A DNA stretch of 64,000 nt from Nocardia seriolae NBRC 15557 (GCF_007990715.1 NZ_BJWY01000016.1:1-64000); one strand, 5' to 3'. Shown: positions 43,497 through 52,412, numbered from the stretch's first letter. Numbers and translations: made by a program. Notes: a model not told the origin generated them from the letters alone.

Positions 43497-44525
43497 TCAT
43501 GCCAGTTCATTTTCCAGCTCGGCGCGCAGGCGCGCGCGAGACTCGTCGGTGAGGGTGCCGAACAACCGCAGCCGGGCCATGCCGCCGTCGGGGAAGGCGT
43601 CGAAGCGCACCCGCACGACCGCCTCGGCGGCGTCGATGAGGAAGCGGTGGCGGGTGTCGGGCTGCAGGCGGGTACGCGGCAGCAGCTCCACCTCGGAGCC
43701 GTCGGCGCGAATGCCGGTGAGCGAACCCGCACCGGGGCTGTTGAACAGGAAGTACGAGGTGTCGATCTCCGCGGCGGTGATGACGCCCTCGGCGGCCAGC
43801 TGCACCAGCACCCAGTCGTTGGTGGTCTTGTCGCGACCGCGCGCGGTCTCCCAGCCGTCGCCCATGCTGGCGGCGCGGCCCGGCATCAGGATGTTCTGCG
43901 GGTGCGAGAAGAAGATGTTGGAGCAGTCGGCGACCAGGCCGCCGTTCGCGATCGCGGCCAGGTCGAACGGGCCCGACTCCAGCCACGCGAGATCCGGCTT
44001 GGCGACGCCGTGCACGCGCAGCCGCGCGATGCCGCCGTCGGGGAACATGCGCAGCCGCACGTGGGTCCAGCGCTCGGCCGACTCCACTGCGAACGGGTTC
44101 TTCGAGTCGCCCGCGACCTCGGCGCGCTCGACGATGGTGGTCCAGCCCTCGGCGTCGACCAGCTCGTCGACCGACGGATGTCCTTCCACCGCAATGGCTT
44201 CCACTGTGATCTCGGGCGGGTAGTTGCCCTTGAACCAGGCGGTGTCCACGACCACGCCCTTGATCACACCGGGCACGCCGAGGCGGATGATGGCCGAATC
44301 GCAGTCGTCCCCGGCCGGGTGACCGCCATCGTCGCCGCGGCGGCGGCGGGTCTCCCAGCCGTCGTACACCTGGCCCTTGTGACCGAAGGTGGCGGGGGAA
44401 TAGGTGGCCGCCTGCGGGCGGATGAGATTCTCGCGCTCGGCGAAGGACTCGTCATTGGCCCACAGCACCGCGCCACCCAGGGTGCGCACGGCCAGATCGG
44501 GAAGCAGTGTGAAGTCGTCGCTCAT
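43497..44525 (-). CDS. alc: Allantoicase
   Basis: Allantoicase splits allantoate into ureidoglycolate and urea. The 342-residue protein consists of two related jelly-roll halves: the first with DGWETRRRR, LGVPGVIKGVVVDTAWFKGNYPP; the second with DGWETARGRD, WVLVQLAAEGVITAAEIDTSYFLFNSPGA. Both repeat the RLRMFPDGGIARLR / VRFDAFPDGGMARLR signature. Start ATG at 44525 overlaps the preceding gene by 4 nt. Confidence 0.95.
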   Translation of the reverse strand: MSDDFTLLPDLAVRTLGGAVLWANDESFAERENLIRPQAATYSPATFGHKGQVYDGWETRRRRGDDGGHPAGDDCDSAIIRLGVPGVIKGVVVDTAWFKGNYPPEITVEAIAVEGHPSVDELVDAEGWTTIVERAEVAGDSKNPFAVESAERWTHVRLRMFPDGGIARLRVHGVAKPDLAWLESGPFDLAAIANGGLVADCSNIFFSHPQNILMPGRAASMGDGWETARGRDKTTNDWVLVQLAAEGVITAAEIDTSYFLFNSPGAGSLTGIRADGSEVELLPRTRLQPDTRHRFLIDAAEAVVRVRFDAFPDGGMARLRLFGTLTDESRARLRAELENELA

Positions 44526-45736
44526 AGCGCCGGAATCTTCCTTTCTCGCAGTTGATTCAGTACGTCGACAGAGGCTTTGGGGGCGATGGCGGTGACATCG
44601 GCGGGATCGAAAGCGCCGCACTCCAATCCGCGCAGCACCACGGTGGCAAGCGCCTGCGCGGTGGCGGGCTCGTCCATGACCGCGCCGCCCTGGCGATCCA
44701 GGTAGCGGCCGATGCGCGGGGCGGCGATGCCCAGGCCCTCGCGGAAGAAGGCGAAGGTGGCCAGCCAGCGGGTCACCAGGTGGCCCGCGCCCATGTCCCA
44801 GCCCTGGTAGTAGCCGCGCTCGAGCGAACGGGTGACCAGGCGGAAGTGGCGCGACACCGCCGCGCGCACCTCCTCGTCGGTGCCGATGGGCAGCACCTGG
44901 GTGGACCCGTCGCACACCCACACGCCGGTGGTGGCGGCCGCGGCCTGCATGACGGCCTTGGCGTGGTCGGCGACCGGGTGCTCCAGCGACTGGAACTTCG
45001 GCGCGATACCCAGCGCGGCGCTGTAATCGTAAGTGCCGTAGTGCAATCCGGTGCAGCGCCCGTTGGAACGCTGGATCAGCTGCGACACCGGCGAGCTGCC
45101 GTCGGCGGCGATGATGGCCTGCGGGCTCTCGATCTGCAGCTCGAACTTCAGCGACCCGGACGGCAGGCCGTGCGCGGCTTCCAGGGCCTCGCACACCTGC
45201 ACGGTGAGATCGGCCTGCTCGACGTGGCGAATCTTGGGCACGGTGAACACGAAGCCCTCGGGCACCCCGCCCGCGCCTTCGAGGACCTTCTCCAGCGTCC
45301 GGATGGCGCGCGCCCACTCCAGGGTGGTCAGGCCCTTGGTGCGGATGCCGCGCGAACGCACCTCGGCCGGAAGGGCTTTCAGCACCGCACCGGCATTGAG
45401 GGCCGCGGCGTCTTCGACGTCGTCGGGGCGGGTGCCGTAGCCGTCCTCGAAATCGAAGCGCAGATCCTGGATGGGCCGCTCGCGCAGGGTCTCGAAAACC
45501 CGTGCCACGGTGTCTTCCCTGGCCAGCGCGACCAGCAGATCGCGCTGGTTCTCGGCGAGTTCCAGGGCGGCCGAACCCCATTCACGCGGAGTGTCGACGG
45601 AGGCGTCCGCGCCGGATACATACGCGGTGTGGATCGGCTGGCCCGGACGGTCACCCGGGTAGAGCCGCGACAGCTCCGAATCCACAGCCTGCAAACGGGA
45701 TTCGATCCCGCTCAATGTCTCCGGTGGCAGCGTCAC
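44522..45736 (-). CDS. DUF6986-like aldolase/citrate-lyase-fold protein in the allantoin operon
   Basis: A 404-residue protein resembling HpcH/HpaI- or CitE-type TIM-barrel lyases: DLRFDFEDGYG, RGIRTKGLTTLEWARAIRTLE, FVFTVPKIRHVEQA, LKFELQIESPQAII and CTGLHYGTYDYSAALGI. The acidic/arginine pattern suggests Mg and an oxo-acid or CoA ester substrate. It is coupled by 4-nt overlaps to both allantoicase and the racemase. A role in handling the glyoxylate released from allantoin, malate-synthase-like, is an inference. Confidence 0.75.
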   Translation of the reverse strand: MTLPPETLSGIESRLQAVDSELSRLYPGDRPGQPIHTAYVSGADASVDTPREWGSAALELAENQRDLLVALAREDTVARVFETLRERPIQDLRFDFEDGYGTRPDDVEDAAALNAGAVLKALPAEVRSRGIRTKGLTTLEWARAIRTLEKVLEGAGGVPEGFVFTVPKIRHVEQADLTVQVCEALEAAHGLPSGSLKFELQIESPQAIIAADGSSPVSQLIQRSNGRCTGLHYGTYDYSAALGIAPKFQSLEHPVADHAKAVMQAAAATTGVWVCDGSTQVLPIGTDEEVRAAVSRHFRLVTRSLERGYYQGWDMGAGHLVTRWLATFAFFREGLGIAAPRIGRYLDRQGGAVMDEPATAQALATVVLRGLECGAFDPADVTAIAPKASVDVLNQLRERKIPAL

Positions 45737-46479
45737 GCCTGCGCCTCCTTTTCTTCGATGCCGAAATCGGCGAGCAATCCCACGTACTTCTTCGGTAGTG
45801 GGGCCGCGAATTCCCCGCGGCCGGACTTACGCAACTTCATGGTGACCAGCGACTGCACGGTCAGCGTGGCGGCGGCGACGCCGTCCACCACGGGTACCCC
45901 GACCTCGGCGGTCAGGAATTCACACAGGTCCGCCATCCCCGCGCAGCCGAGCACGACCGCGTCGGAGTCGTCGGCGGCCACCGCCTCGCGGCAGGCGTCG
46001 GCGATGACCTTGCGCGCCTTGGGATCCTCGAGCTCCAGCACCGGGATCTCACAGGCGTGCACGTTCGCGCAGAAACGTTCCATCCCATAGCGTTCCGCCA
46101 GCTCCCAGGCCCGGCCCGCGGTACGGGCGAGCGTGGTGACCACGCTGAACCTGCGGCCCAGGTGGCTGGCGTACTGCATACCGGCCTCGGCGATGCCGAT
46201 GACCGGGCCGCGCGCCAGCTCCCGCGCCGCGTCCAATCCGGGATCGCCGAAGCAGGCGATGACATAGCCGTCCACGCCCTCGGCCTCGCCGCGCGCGATC
46301 TCGGCCAGCAGCCCGGGCACCGACAGCGCCTCGTCGTAGTGGCTCTCGATGGAGGCGGGACCCATCTGCGGGTTGACGGCCTCGATCACCGTGTCGGGGG
46401 CCGCGACCGAACGCGCGCTTTCCCCGATGAGAGCCGTCATCGCGGCGGTGGTGTTGGGATTGATGACCCGGATCCGCAT
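45733..46479 (-). CDS. Allantoin/hydantoin racemase family protein
   Basis: A 248-residue Asp/Glu racemase-fold protein. It has the N-terminal INPNTTAAMTALI, the first catalytic cysteine in YVIACFGDPGLDAAREL, and the second in DAVVLGCAGMADL. Placement at the head of an allantoinase-allantoicase operon points to allantoin racemase, which supplies the enantiomer the hydrolases use. A TAGCGT box 6 nt before the ATG suggests a leaderless operon mRNA. Confidence 0.88.
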   Translation of the reverse strand: MRIRVINPNTTAAMTALIGESARSVAAPDTVIEAVNPQMGPASIESHYDEALSVPGLLAEIARGEAEGVDGYVIACFGDPGLDAARELARGPVIGIAEAGMQYASHLGRRFSVVTTLARTAGRAWELAERYGMERFCANVHACEIPVLELEDPKARKVIADACREAVAADDSDAVVLGCAGMADLCEFLTAEVGVPVVDGVAAATLTVQSLVTMKLRKSGRGEFAAPLPKKYVGLLADFGIEEKEAQA

Positions 46480-46539
46480 GAGACCACGCTATCGAACAGG
46501 AATGGCTTTGCGGTTGCCTGAACCGTATATGTTCGAAAG

Positions 46540-46554
46540 CCCCTGGCTCAGGGG
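46540..46554. terminator. Short hairpin after the GntR gene
   Basis: CCCCTG-GCT-CAGGGG directly follows the stop codon of the GntR frame (46555) and precedes the racemase promoter region. Confidence 0.5.
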
Positions 46555-47289
46555 TTATATATCTTCTTCACCTGCGGGTTCGGCGAACAAACCGGTGTCG
46601 GTGGGCAGGTGTTCCAGAACACCGTTGAGCCGTGAGTGATGTAGCTCGGTGGCTGCCAGCAACGCTTCAGCATCCCTGGCGAGGAAGGCTTGCAACTGCT
46701 TGCTGTGATCGGCGTGCAGCACGACGCGGTCCATGGTCGTCACGTGCACCATGGGCTGCACGGGCTCGGTGATGTTCCAGGCGTATTCGAGCATGTGCAC
46801 CACGCGCGGCATACCCGACGGGCGCACCAGCGCGAGGTGGAAGTTGCGGGTCTCGCGGTGATAGGCGACCGCGTTCTCGGTGAGCACCGCCTGCTCGAGC
46901 CGGGCGTGGATCTCGCGGGCCAGCTCATGATCGGCCTCGGTGGCGTGATGCACGGCCGCCGCCAGCGCCGCGGACTCCAGCCGCTCGCGCACGATGTAGA
47001 GCTAGCGCAACTCGTCGGCGGTGAGCATGGTCACCTGGTAGCCGAAGTTGGGGCGATGTTCGACCAGGCCCTCGCCGATCAGCGTCTGCAGCGACTCGCG
47101 CACCGGGATCGCACTCACCGTGAACGCGCGCGCGATCTCGCCCAGCGGCAGACCGGTGCCGGGCGGCAGATTTCCCTCCAGGATCATCCGGCGCAATTCA
47201 CCGAGAATCTCCTGCTGGGAATAGCCGCGGCGGGCGTCCAAGGGCGGGTTGAGCTGGGGCAGACGAGGTAGGCGGGGGCGAGAAGGCAC
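46555..47289 (-). pseudogene. GntR/FCD family regulator interrupted by an in-frame TAG
   Basis: From GTG at 47289 the frame encodes a GntR winged helix (ILGELRRMILEGNLPPGTGLPLGEIARAF ... VRESLQTLIGEGLVEHRP). It then hits TAG at 47002-47004 exactly where family members read ELRELY. The same frame continues through a complete FCD ligand domain (VRERLESAALAAAV, HARLEQAV, FHLALVRPSG). A single G-to-T change (GAG to TAG) explains it. A GTG at 46992 could restart translation of the FCD half. Its position suggests it once controlled the adjacent allantoin operon. TAGGGT 7 nt before the start suggests leaderless expression. Confidence 0.85.
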
Positions 47290-47366
47290 GGACCCAACCC
47301 TAACGCGTCGCCGATCGGGCCCGGACGCCGCGACCGGTCGGGGCCGATCGTGTCGATGCGTGTGGG

Positions 47367-47813
47367 TCAGCTCTCCCCGGCCTCGTAGCCGAGGGCCTTG
47401 AGCGAAAGCCGGTGCAGCGTTTCACGTTCCGCCGGGGTCAGGCGCGCGAGCAGGACATCGGTGGCCTCGAAGATCTTCGCGTCCGTTTCCTCCCGCAGTC
47501 GATTGCCCGCGGCTGTGATAGCCAAACGGTATTTCCGGCGATCCTCCGGATCGCGGGTGCGGGTGACCAGTCCGGCCTTCTCCAGGCTGTCGATGAGCCG
47601 GACCACCTCGCTGCGGTCGATCTCCATGGTGTTGGCCACCTCCTGCTGGGAGACCTCGGCGCGCTCGGCGAGATAGGTCAGCACCCAGTGCTCGCGCAGC
47701 GGCGTGTCGAGCTTGGTGTGCACGGCCTTGTGCAGCTTGCCCAGTGCGTAGGTGGGGTGTCGCAGCAGGCCGGCGGGGTGGAAGTCGGGTGCGGCGCTGG
47801 GTTCCTCGGTCAC
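47367..47813 (-). CDS. MarR family transcriptional regulator
   Basis: A 148-residue MarR protein with a winged helix (HWVLTYLAERAEVSQQEVANTMEIDRSEVVRLIDSLEKAGLVTRTRDPEDRRKYRLAIT). It is divergent from a DHA2 exporter, which it probably represses. GTG at 47813 is chosen because a perfect TATAAT ends 6 nt upstream, implying a leaderless start. In-frame ATGs at 47864 and 47849 would place translation upstream of that promoter. Confidence 0.88.
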   Translation of the reverse strand: MTEEPSAAPDFHPAGLLRHPTYALGKLHKAVHTKLDTPLREHWVLTYLAERAEVSQQEVANTMEIDRSEVVRLIDSLEKAGLVTRTRDPEDRRKYRLAITAAGNRLREETDAKIFEATDVLLARLTPAERETLHRLSLKALGYEAGES

Positions 47814-47840
47814 CCGCCGATTATATCTATTGTTGAGTAG

Positions 47841-47853
47841 ATCAATCATTGAT
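47841..47853. promoter_or_regulatory. MarR operator candidate
   Basis: ATCAAT-C-ATTGAT is a perfect palindrome about 15 bp upstream of the TATAAT of marR and 47 bp before the exporter start. It is flanked by AGTAGAT and ATCTACT, which form a wider inverted repeat. Confidence 0.6.
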
Positions 47854-47899
47854 ACTGTCTGCAATTGAGTTGCTCATCTACTGATGAAGGAGAGGTCCG

Positions 47900-49348
47900 A
47901 TGACGCAGATGCGTTCGGACACAAAGGCATCCGGCAGCGGGGGAGTGGCCGTCGAGCCCGCGGCCCCCGCCGCTTCCGACAAGATCCCCGCGCATGTCTG
48001 GCGCACCGCCGGTGTGGTGGTGTTCGGCGCGGTCATGGGCATGCTCGACACCTCGCTGGTGAATATCGGGCTGCGCACGATCGGCGCGGATCTGGGCGCG
48101 TCGCTGGCCACCATCCAGTGGGTGGCGAGCGCGTATCTGCTGGCCCTCGGGGTTTCGCTGACCGTGTGCGGCTGGCTCGCCCGGCGGGTGGGCGTGACGC
48201 GGCTGTGGCTGGGGGCGCTGGTCGCGTTCACTCTCACCTCGGTGCTGTGCGCGTTCGCGCCAACCGCGGGATGGCTGATCGGGGCGCGCATTCTGCAGGG
48301 TCTCGCGGCCGGGCTGATGATTCCGGCCGGGCAGACCATCCTGGGTCAGGCGGCCGGGCCGCAGCGCATGGGCCGCGTCATGGGCGTGGTCGGAATCGCG
48401 GTGGTCGGTGCGCCCGCCATCGGGCCGACCATCGGCGGGCTCATGCTGGCGCACTGGAGCTGGGAGTGGTTGTTCCTGATCAACATTCCGTTCGGGCTGG
48501 CCGGGCTGGCGCTCGGGCCGCGGTATCTGCCGCGCAGCAGCGGAATGCCGACGCAGAAGCTGGACATCGTGGGCGTGGTGCTCGCGGGTGGCGGTGTCTC
48601 CGCGGTGGTCTACGGGCTGGGTGAGATCGCGGTGACCGGTTCGGCGACCTCCGCGTCGGTGTGGCTGCCGGTCGTGCTCGGGCTCGCCGGGCTCGCTGGA
48701 TTCCTGACCCGCGCCCTGCGGACCGAGCAGTCGTTGCTCGACATCCGGCTGTTCGGCAATCGCGCCTTCCGGATCGCCAACACCGCCAGCTTCTTCGCCG
48801 GTGGCGCCATGTTCGGGGTAATGGTGTTGCTGCCCTTGTACTTCCAGGTCCTGCACGGCACCGGCCTCGTCTGCACCGACGTCGATCTGCTCGCCTACGG
48901 TCTGGGCGGAATCGTCATGCTGCCGCTGGGCGGACGGTTGACCGACCGATTCGGCGGCGGCCGGGTCGCGGTGATCGGCAACCTCGCCATCGCGGCGGCG
49001 GTGCTGCCGTTCGCCTTCCTGCCCGCCGATGCGAACGGCGTCCTCATCCAGTCCCTGCTGTTCGTCGCGGGGATGGCGACGGGTGTCGGTGCCATGCCGC
49101 TGGTTTCGTCCGCCTACGCGTCGGTCCGCCGCGAACAGCTGCCCGACGCGACCGCGTTCGTGAACATCCTGCAGCGCGTCGGCGGCGCGGTGGCGGTGGC
49201 CGTGGTGGCCGTGATCCTCTCCCGCGCAGCGTCATCCGGCTGGTCCCCGGTCTCGGGCTACCATCTCGCCTTCGGCGTGCTGGCGGCGCTGTCGGTGGTG
49301 GCCTCGGCCGCCTCGACCGTCCTCTACGGCCACCAGCGCCGCGCGTGA
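47900..49348 (+). CDS. DHA2-family MFS drug efflux transporter (EmrB/QacA-like)
   Basis: A 482-residue 14-helix exporter. Motifs include GMLDTSLVNIGLRTIGADLGAS (motif D1), GWLARRVGVTRLW (motif A), RILQGLAAGLMIPAGQTIL and GVVGIAVVGAPAIGPTIGGLML (motif C, marking antiporters). AAGGAGAGG lies before the ATG. Divergent MarR with a shared operator suggests substrate-induced expression. Confidence 0.93.
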   Translation: MTQMRSDTKASGSGGVAVEPAAPAASDKIPAHVWRTAGVVVFGAVMGMLDTSLVNIGLRTIGADLGASLATIQWVASAYLLALGVSLTVCGWLARRVGVTRLWLGALVAFTLTSVLCAFAPTAGWLIGARILQGLAAGLMIPAGQTILGQAAGPQRMGRVMGVVGIAVVGAPAIGPTIGGLMLAHWSWEWLFLINIPFGLAGLALGPRYLPRSSGMPTQKLDIVGVVLAGGGVSAVVYGLGEIAVTGSATSASVWLPVVLGLAGLAGFLTRALRTEQSLLDIRLFGNRAFRIANTASFFAGGAMFGVMVLLPLYFQVLHGTGLVCTDVDLLAYGLGGIVMLPLGGRLTDRFGGGRVAVIGNLAIAAAVLPFAFLPADANGVLIQSLLFVAGMATGVGAMPLVSSAYASVRREQLPDATAFVNILQRVGGAVAVAVVAVILSRAASSGWSPVSGYHLAFGVLAALSVVASAASTVLYGHQRRA

Positions 49349-49399
49349 ACGTGGCGAACACAACGGTCCGCCACGGGGGTGCGGCGCGACACTGAGAAT

Positions 49400-49972
49400 G
49401 TGAACGATCCAGACCCCTTCGCCTCCCGCAGGATCCGCGTCGAGCGCTTCCTGCGGGATCGCGGCGCGGACACCATCGACCACCCCGGCGGCACCCTGCT
49501 CGCCCACCTGGGCCGCGTCGCCGACACCCTCGCCGCCTGGGGTCACGACGCCGACCTCCAACTCGCCGGTCTCGCCCACGCCGTCTACGGCACCGACGGT
49601 TTCGACCGGCATCTGGTCGAATCGCCGGACCGCTCAACGGTTGTCGATCTCGTGGGCGACCGCGCCGAAGCGCTGATCTACCTCTACGCCTGCTGCGACC
49701 GCTCCGCCCTCTACCCCCGCATCGACGCCACCACAGCGCGCTTCCGAGACCGATTCACCGCCCGCGAATTCGAACCCGCACCCACCGATTTCGCCGCCTT
49801 CCTGGAACTGACGGTGGCCAACGAACTCGATGTCATGGCTCAGAACGCCGACCTCGCAACACAACACGGCGCGGGCCTCTACGACCTCTTCGCTCGCGCC
49901 CGCCCGCACCTGACTCCCGCCGCGTGGTCCGCCTGCCATGCGCAGCTGGCCCGCTACCATCGCGGGCCATGA
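49400..49972 (+). CDS. DUF6817-like protein, possible HD-type metal site
   Basis: A 190-residue protein with VERFLRDRGADTIDHPGGTLLAHLGRVADTLAAWGHDADLQLAGLAHAVYGTDGF, a histidine/aspartate-rich pattern like a degenerate HD hydrolase. It then has VVDLVGDRAEALIYLYACCDR. Probably metal-binding; the reaction is unknown. GTG at 49400 is used. It overlaps the deaminase gene by 4 nt (ATGA). Confidence 0.65.
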   Translation: MNDPDPFASRRIRVERFLRDRGADTIDHPGGTLLAHLGRVADTLAAWGHDADLQLAGLAHAVYGTDGFDRHLVESPDRSTVVDLVGDRAEALIYLYACCDRSALYPRIDATTARFRDRFTAREFEPAPTDFAAFLELTVANELDVMAQNADLATQHGAGLYDLFARARPHLTPAAWSACHAQLARYHRGP

Positions 49973-50457
49973 CCACCACTCCGGCCACCGCCGCCGACAC
50001 CGCCCATCTGCGTGCCGCCGTCGCAATCGCGGAACGCGCCCGCCGCAAGGGGAATCACCCGTTCGGCGCACTGCTCGTCGGAGCCGACGGCGCGATGCTG
50101 CTCGAGGCCGAGAACACCGTCACCACCGCACGCGACGCCACCGGGCATGCCGAAACCAACCTGGTGCGGCTGGCCACCGCCGCCTACGAAGCGGAATTCC
50201 TGCGCGGCTGCACGCTTTACACCAGCACCGAACCCTGTGCCATGTGCGCGGGGGCGATCTACTGGGGCAATATCGGACGCGTCGTGTACGCCCTGGGCGA
50301 GGATGAACTGCTTGCCATGACGGGAGCCAACCCGGACAACCCCACCATGTCTCTGCCGTGCCGGGTCGTCTTCGCCGCCGGGCAGCGAGTGCTCCCGGTG
50401 CTCGGCCCGGTCGAGCTTGCCGAGGCCCGTGCCGTGCACGAGGGGTTCTGGGACTAG
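49969..50457 (+). CDS. Nucleoside/nucleobase deaminase (CDA fold)
   Basis: A 162-residue cytidine-deaminase-fold enzyme with zinc ligands in ATGHAETNLVRLA (catalytic HAE) and YTSTEPCAMCAGAIYW (PCxxC). The length and GNIGRVVYALGEDEL segment fit guanine-deaminase- or TadA-like nucleoside deaminases. The longer C-terminus argues against a housekeeping TadA. It is coupled to the DUF6817-like gene by ATGA. Confidence 0.88.
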   Translation: MTTTPATAADTAHLRAAVAIAERARRKGNHPFGALLVGADGAMLLEAENTVTTARDATGHAETNLVRLATAAYEAEFLRGCTLYTSTEPCAMCAGAIYWGNIGRVVYALGEDELLAMTGANPDNPTMSLPCRVVFAAGQRVLPVLGPVELAEARAVHEGFWD

Positions 50458-50470
50458 CGGATCTCGGCGC

Positions 50471-50836
50471 TCACGCGGGCGTGGGGATGCGGCCGGTGGG
50501 GTCCAGGGTGTCGGAAAGTCGTTGCAGGGCTGCGGGAACCAGGCGGTAGTAGACCCAGGTGCCGCGGCGTTGCGAGGTGAGCAGGCCCGCTTCCCGGAGC
50601 ACCTTCAGGTGGTGGGAGATGGTGGGCTGGGAGAGGTCGAAGACGGGGGTGAGTTCGCAGACGCAGACCTCCTCGCCGTCGGCCGCGGCGATCAGGGACA
50701 GCAGTCGCAGGCGGACCGGATCGCCGAGCGCCTTGAACGAGGCGGCCAGAGCGGTCGCGGCCTCGGGGGCCAGGCGCGCGGACAATGGGACGCAGCAGTC
50801 CGCCGCGGCGATCACCGGGAGTTCCTGTTTCGACAC
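50471..50836 (-). CDS. arsR: Arsenic-responsive ArsR repressor
   Basis: A 121-residue ArsR protein. The metal-site motif VCVCELTP sits in the winged helix (LSQPTISHHLKVLREAGLLTSQRRGTWVYYRL), and an extra CC pair (ADCCVP) lies near residue 14. CxC in that helix is the known As(III)/Sb(III) site of classical ArsR. It is divergent from an arsenite methyltransferase with repeated operators between. GTG start at 50836. Confidence 0.9.
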   Translation of the reverse strand: MSKQELPVIAAADCCVPLSARLAPEAATALAASFKALGDPVRLRLLSLIAAADGEEVCVCELTPVFDLSQPTISHHLKVLREAGLLTSQRRGTWVYYRLVPAALQRLSDTLDPTGRIPTPA

Positions 50837-50847
50837 TCATCAATATT

Positions 50848-50894
50848 GACAGATATCGATGCATGGCGGCAAGCTTGATTCGACAGATATCGAT
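50848..50894. promoter_or_regulatory. Two 13-bp direct ArsR-site repeats
   Basis: GACAGATATCGAT occurs exactly at 50848-50860 and 50882-50894, 34 bp apart (about three turns). Each contains the palindromic core ATCGAT, and the first adjoins TCAATATTGA. They lie between arsR and arsM. Confidence 0.75.
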
Positions 50895-50944
50895 ACAACC
50901 CGGTCGGCCGGTGCGCGGCCCGGGTTTTCGGAAGGGAGTGACCC

Positions 50945-51739
50945 ATGTCCGAGCAGGGCAACGAGCTGCGTGAGACCGTGCGCGAGCGGTATGCGGCCGC
51001 GGCCGTCGCGGTTGCCGGGGGTGGCACGGCCGAGGATTGCTGCGGGGGCGGCGACTGCTGTGCGACCGGGGCGATCGACATCGACGAGAACTTCGGGGCG
51101 AGCCTGTATCGGGCCGCCGAACGTGACCAGCTGCCGATCCAGGCCGTGGCCGCCTCGCTGGGCTGCGGGAATCCGACCGCCGTCGCGGAGCTGCGCGCCG
51201 GTGAGACCGTGCTCGATCTGGGGTCGGGCGGCGGCATCGATGTGCTGCTGTCCGCGCGCCGAGTCGGGGAGTCGGGCAAGGCATTCGGGGTCGACATGAC
51301 CGACGAGATGCTCGAACTCGCGCGGGCCAACGCGGCCGAGGCCGGTGTCGTCAACGTCGAGTTCCTGCAGGGGGCGATCGAGGCGATTCCGCTGCCGGAC
51401 AACAGCATCGACGTGGTGATCTCCAACTGTGTGATCAACCTGTCGACCGACAAGCCCGCCGTGTTCGCCGAAATGGCGCGGGTGCTGGTGCCCGGCGGTC
51501 GGATCGGGATCGCCGACGTGGTCGCCGATGATGACCTGACTCCGGCTCAGCGCGGTGAGCGCGGCGACTACGTCGGGTGTATCGCGGGTGCGCAGTCGTT
51601 CTCCGAATACCGGAATCAATTGGCGGAGGCGGGATTCGAGGCGATCGAGATCGAACCGACCCATGCGGTGGCCGACGGGATGCACTCGGCGATCATCAAG
51701 GCCGTCAAGCCCGCCTGCTGTGGAAGTGACTGCTGCTGA
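50945..51739 (+). CDS. arsM: Arsenite methyltransferase ArsM
   Basis: ArsM methylates As(III) with SAM, giving volatile or less toxic species. The 264-residue protein has a cysteine-rich N-terminal CCGGGDCC, motif I VLDLGSGGGIDVLLSARRVG, the arsenic-binding cysteine in VISNCVINLSTDK, a second in DYVGCIAGA and the C-terminal CCGSDCC. All are typical of ArsM. It is controlled by the divergent ArsR. Confidence 0.93.
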   Translation: MSEQGNELRETVRERYAAAAVAVAGGGTAEDCCGGGDCCATGAIDIDENFGASLYRAAERDQLPIQAVAASLGCGNPTAVAELRAGETVLDLGSGGGIDVLLSARRVGESGKAFGVDMTDEMLELARANAAEAGVVNVEFLQGAIEAIPLPDNSIDVVISNCVINLSTDKPAVFAEMARVLVPGGRIGIADVVADDDLTPAQRGERGDYVGCIAGAQSFSEYRNQLAEAGFEAIEIEPTHAVADGMHSAIIKAVKPACCGSDCC

Positions 51740-51741
51740 AC

Positions 51742-51774
51742 GCTATCGGGGCGTCCGTAGGCTATCGGAGCGTC
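51742..51774. repeat. 19-bp tandem duplication at the arsM/TetR junction
   Basis: GCTATCGGGGCGTC (51742-51755) recurs as GCTATCGGAGCGTC (51761-51774). The second copy forms the end of the TetR reading frame, so that end may have been created by a small duplication. Confidence 0.75.
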
Positions 51775-52412
51775 GAGGGCATGGTGGCCAGGCGCAGCCA
51801 GGTGTCGTGCAGCCAGCGCGCGTAGTCGGCCGAGCTCCAGCCCAGGGTTCGGACCATGAGGTTGTAGGTGTCGGCCTGTCCGAGGGGGCCGACGGTGGTG
51901 ATGATCCAGTCGAGGTCGGCCTCTGGGTGCAGCAGGCCGTCGGCACGCATAGCGCGCCAGATGTCGGCGATGTGCTGCTGGGTGGCCATGCGGCCCGCGT
52001 GACCGGCCTCGGCGATGAGGGGTTCGCTGGGTTCGGCGGCGGCCGCGGCGGCGATGAGCGGGGCGGCGCGTTCCATGAGACCGGCCGCGCCGTGGGCGTA
52101 GGCGGTGATGCGTTCCTCGAGGGTGGGCGCGGTCGCGGCGAGGATGTGCCAATCGCGGTGGGCCAGATCGATTTCCTGGGTGTCGCCGACGATGGCCACG
52201 TCGATGGCGCGCTTGAGGAGTTCGGCCTTGGTGCCGAAGCGTAGATAGACGGTACGGGCGCCGACCTCGGCGACGTCGGCGACCGCGGCCAGCGAGGTGG
52301 CGGCGTAGCCGTCGGCAATGAACAGCCGCGCGGCCGCGTCGAGGATCCTCCGCTCGGTTTCGGCCTTGCGGGCATCCCATAGCGGAGATGTCTTCTTGAC
52401 ACCACGGCTCAT
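51762..52412 (-). CDS. TetR family transcriptional regulator
   Basis: A 216-residue TetR protein (AETERRILDAAARLFIADGYAATSLAAVADVAEVGARTVYLRFGTKAELLKRAID). The C-terminal half is helical and typical of ligand-binding TetR domains. ATG at 52412 is chosen because AAGGA lies 8 nt upstream. It is divergent from a VOC protein, and the intervening DNA carries three TACTGCA repeats at 19-bp intervals, the likely operator. Confidence 0.9.
   Translation of the reverse strand: MSRGVKKTSPLWDARKAETERRILDAAARLFIADGYAATSLAAVADVAEVGARTVYLRFGTKAELLKRAIDVAIVGDTQEIDLAHRDWHILAATAPTLEERITAYAHGAAGLMERAAPLIAAAAAAEPSEPLIAEAGHAGRMATQQHIADIWRAMRADGLLHPEADLDWIITTVGPLGQADTYNLMVRTLGWSSADYARWLHDTWLRLATMPSTLR

Noticed and set aside
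43432..43499. N-terminal extension of PuuE (SERSEREM...)
   Set aside because: The encoded residues derive from a low-complexity GAGCGAGCG element and are absent from the usual family start; treated as leader.
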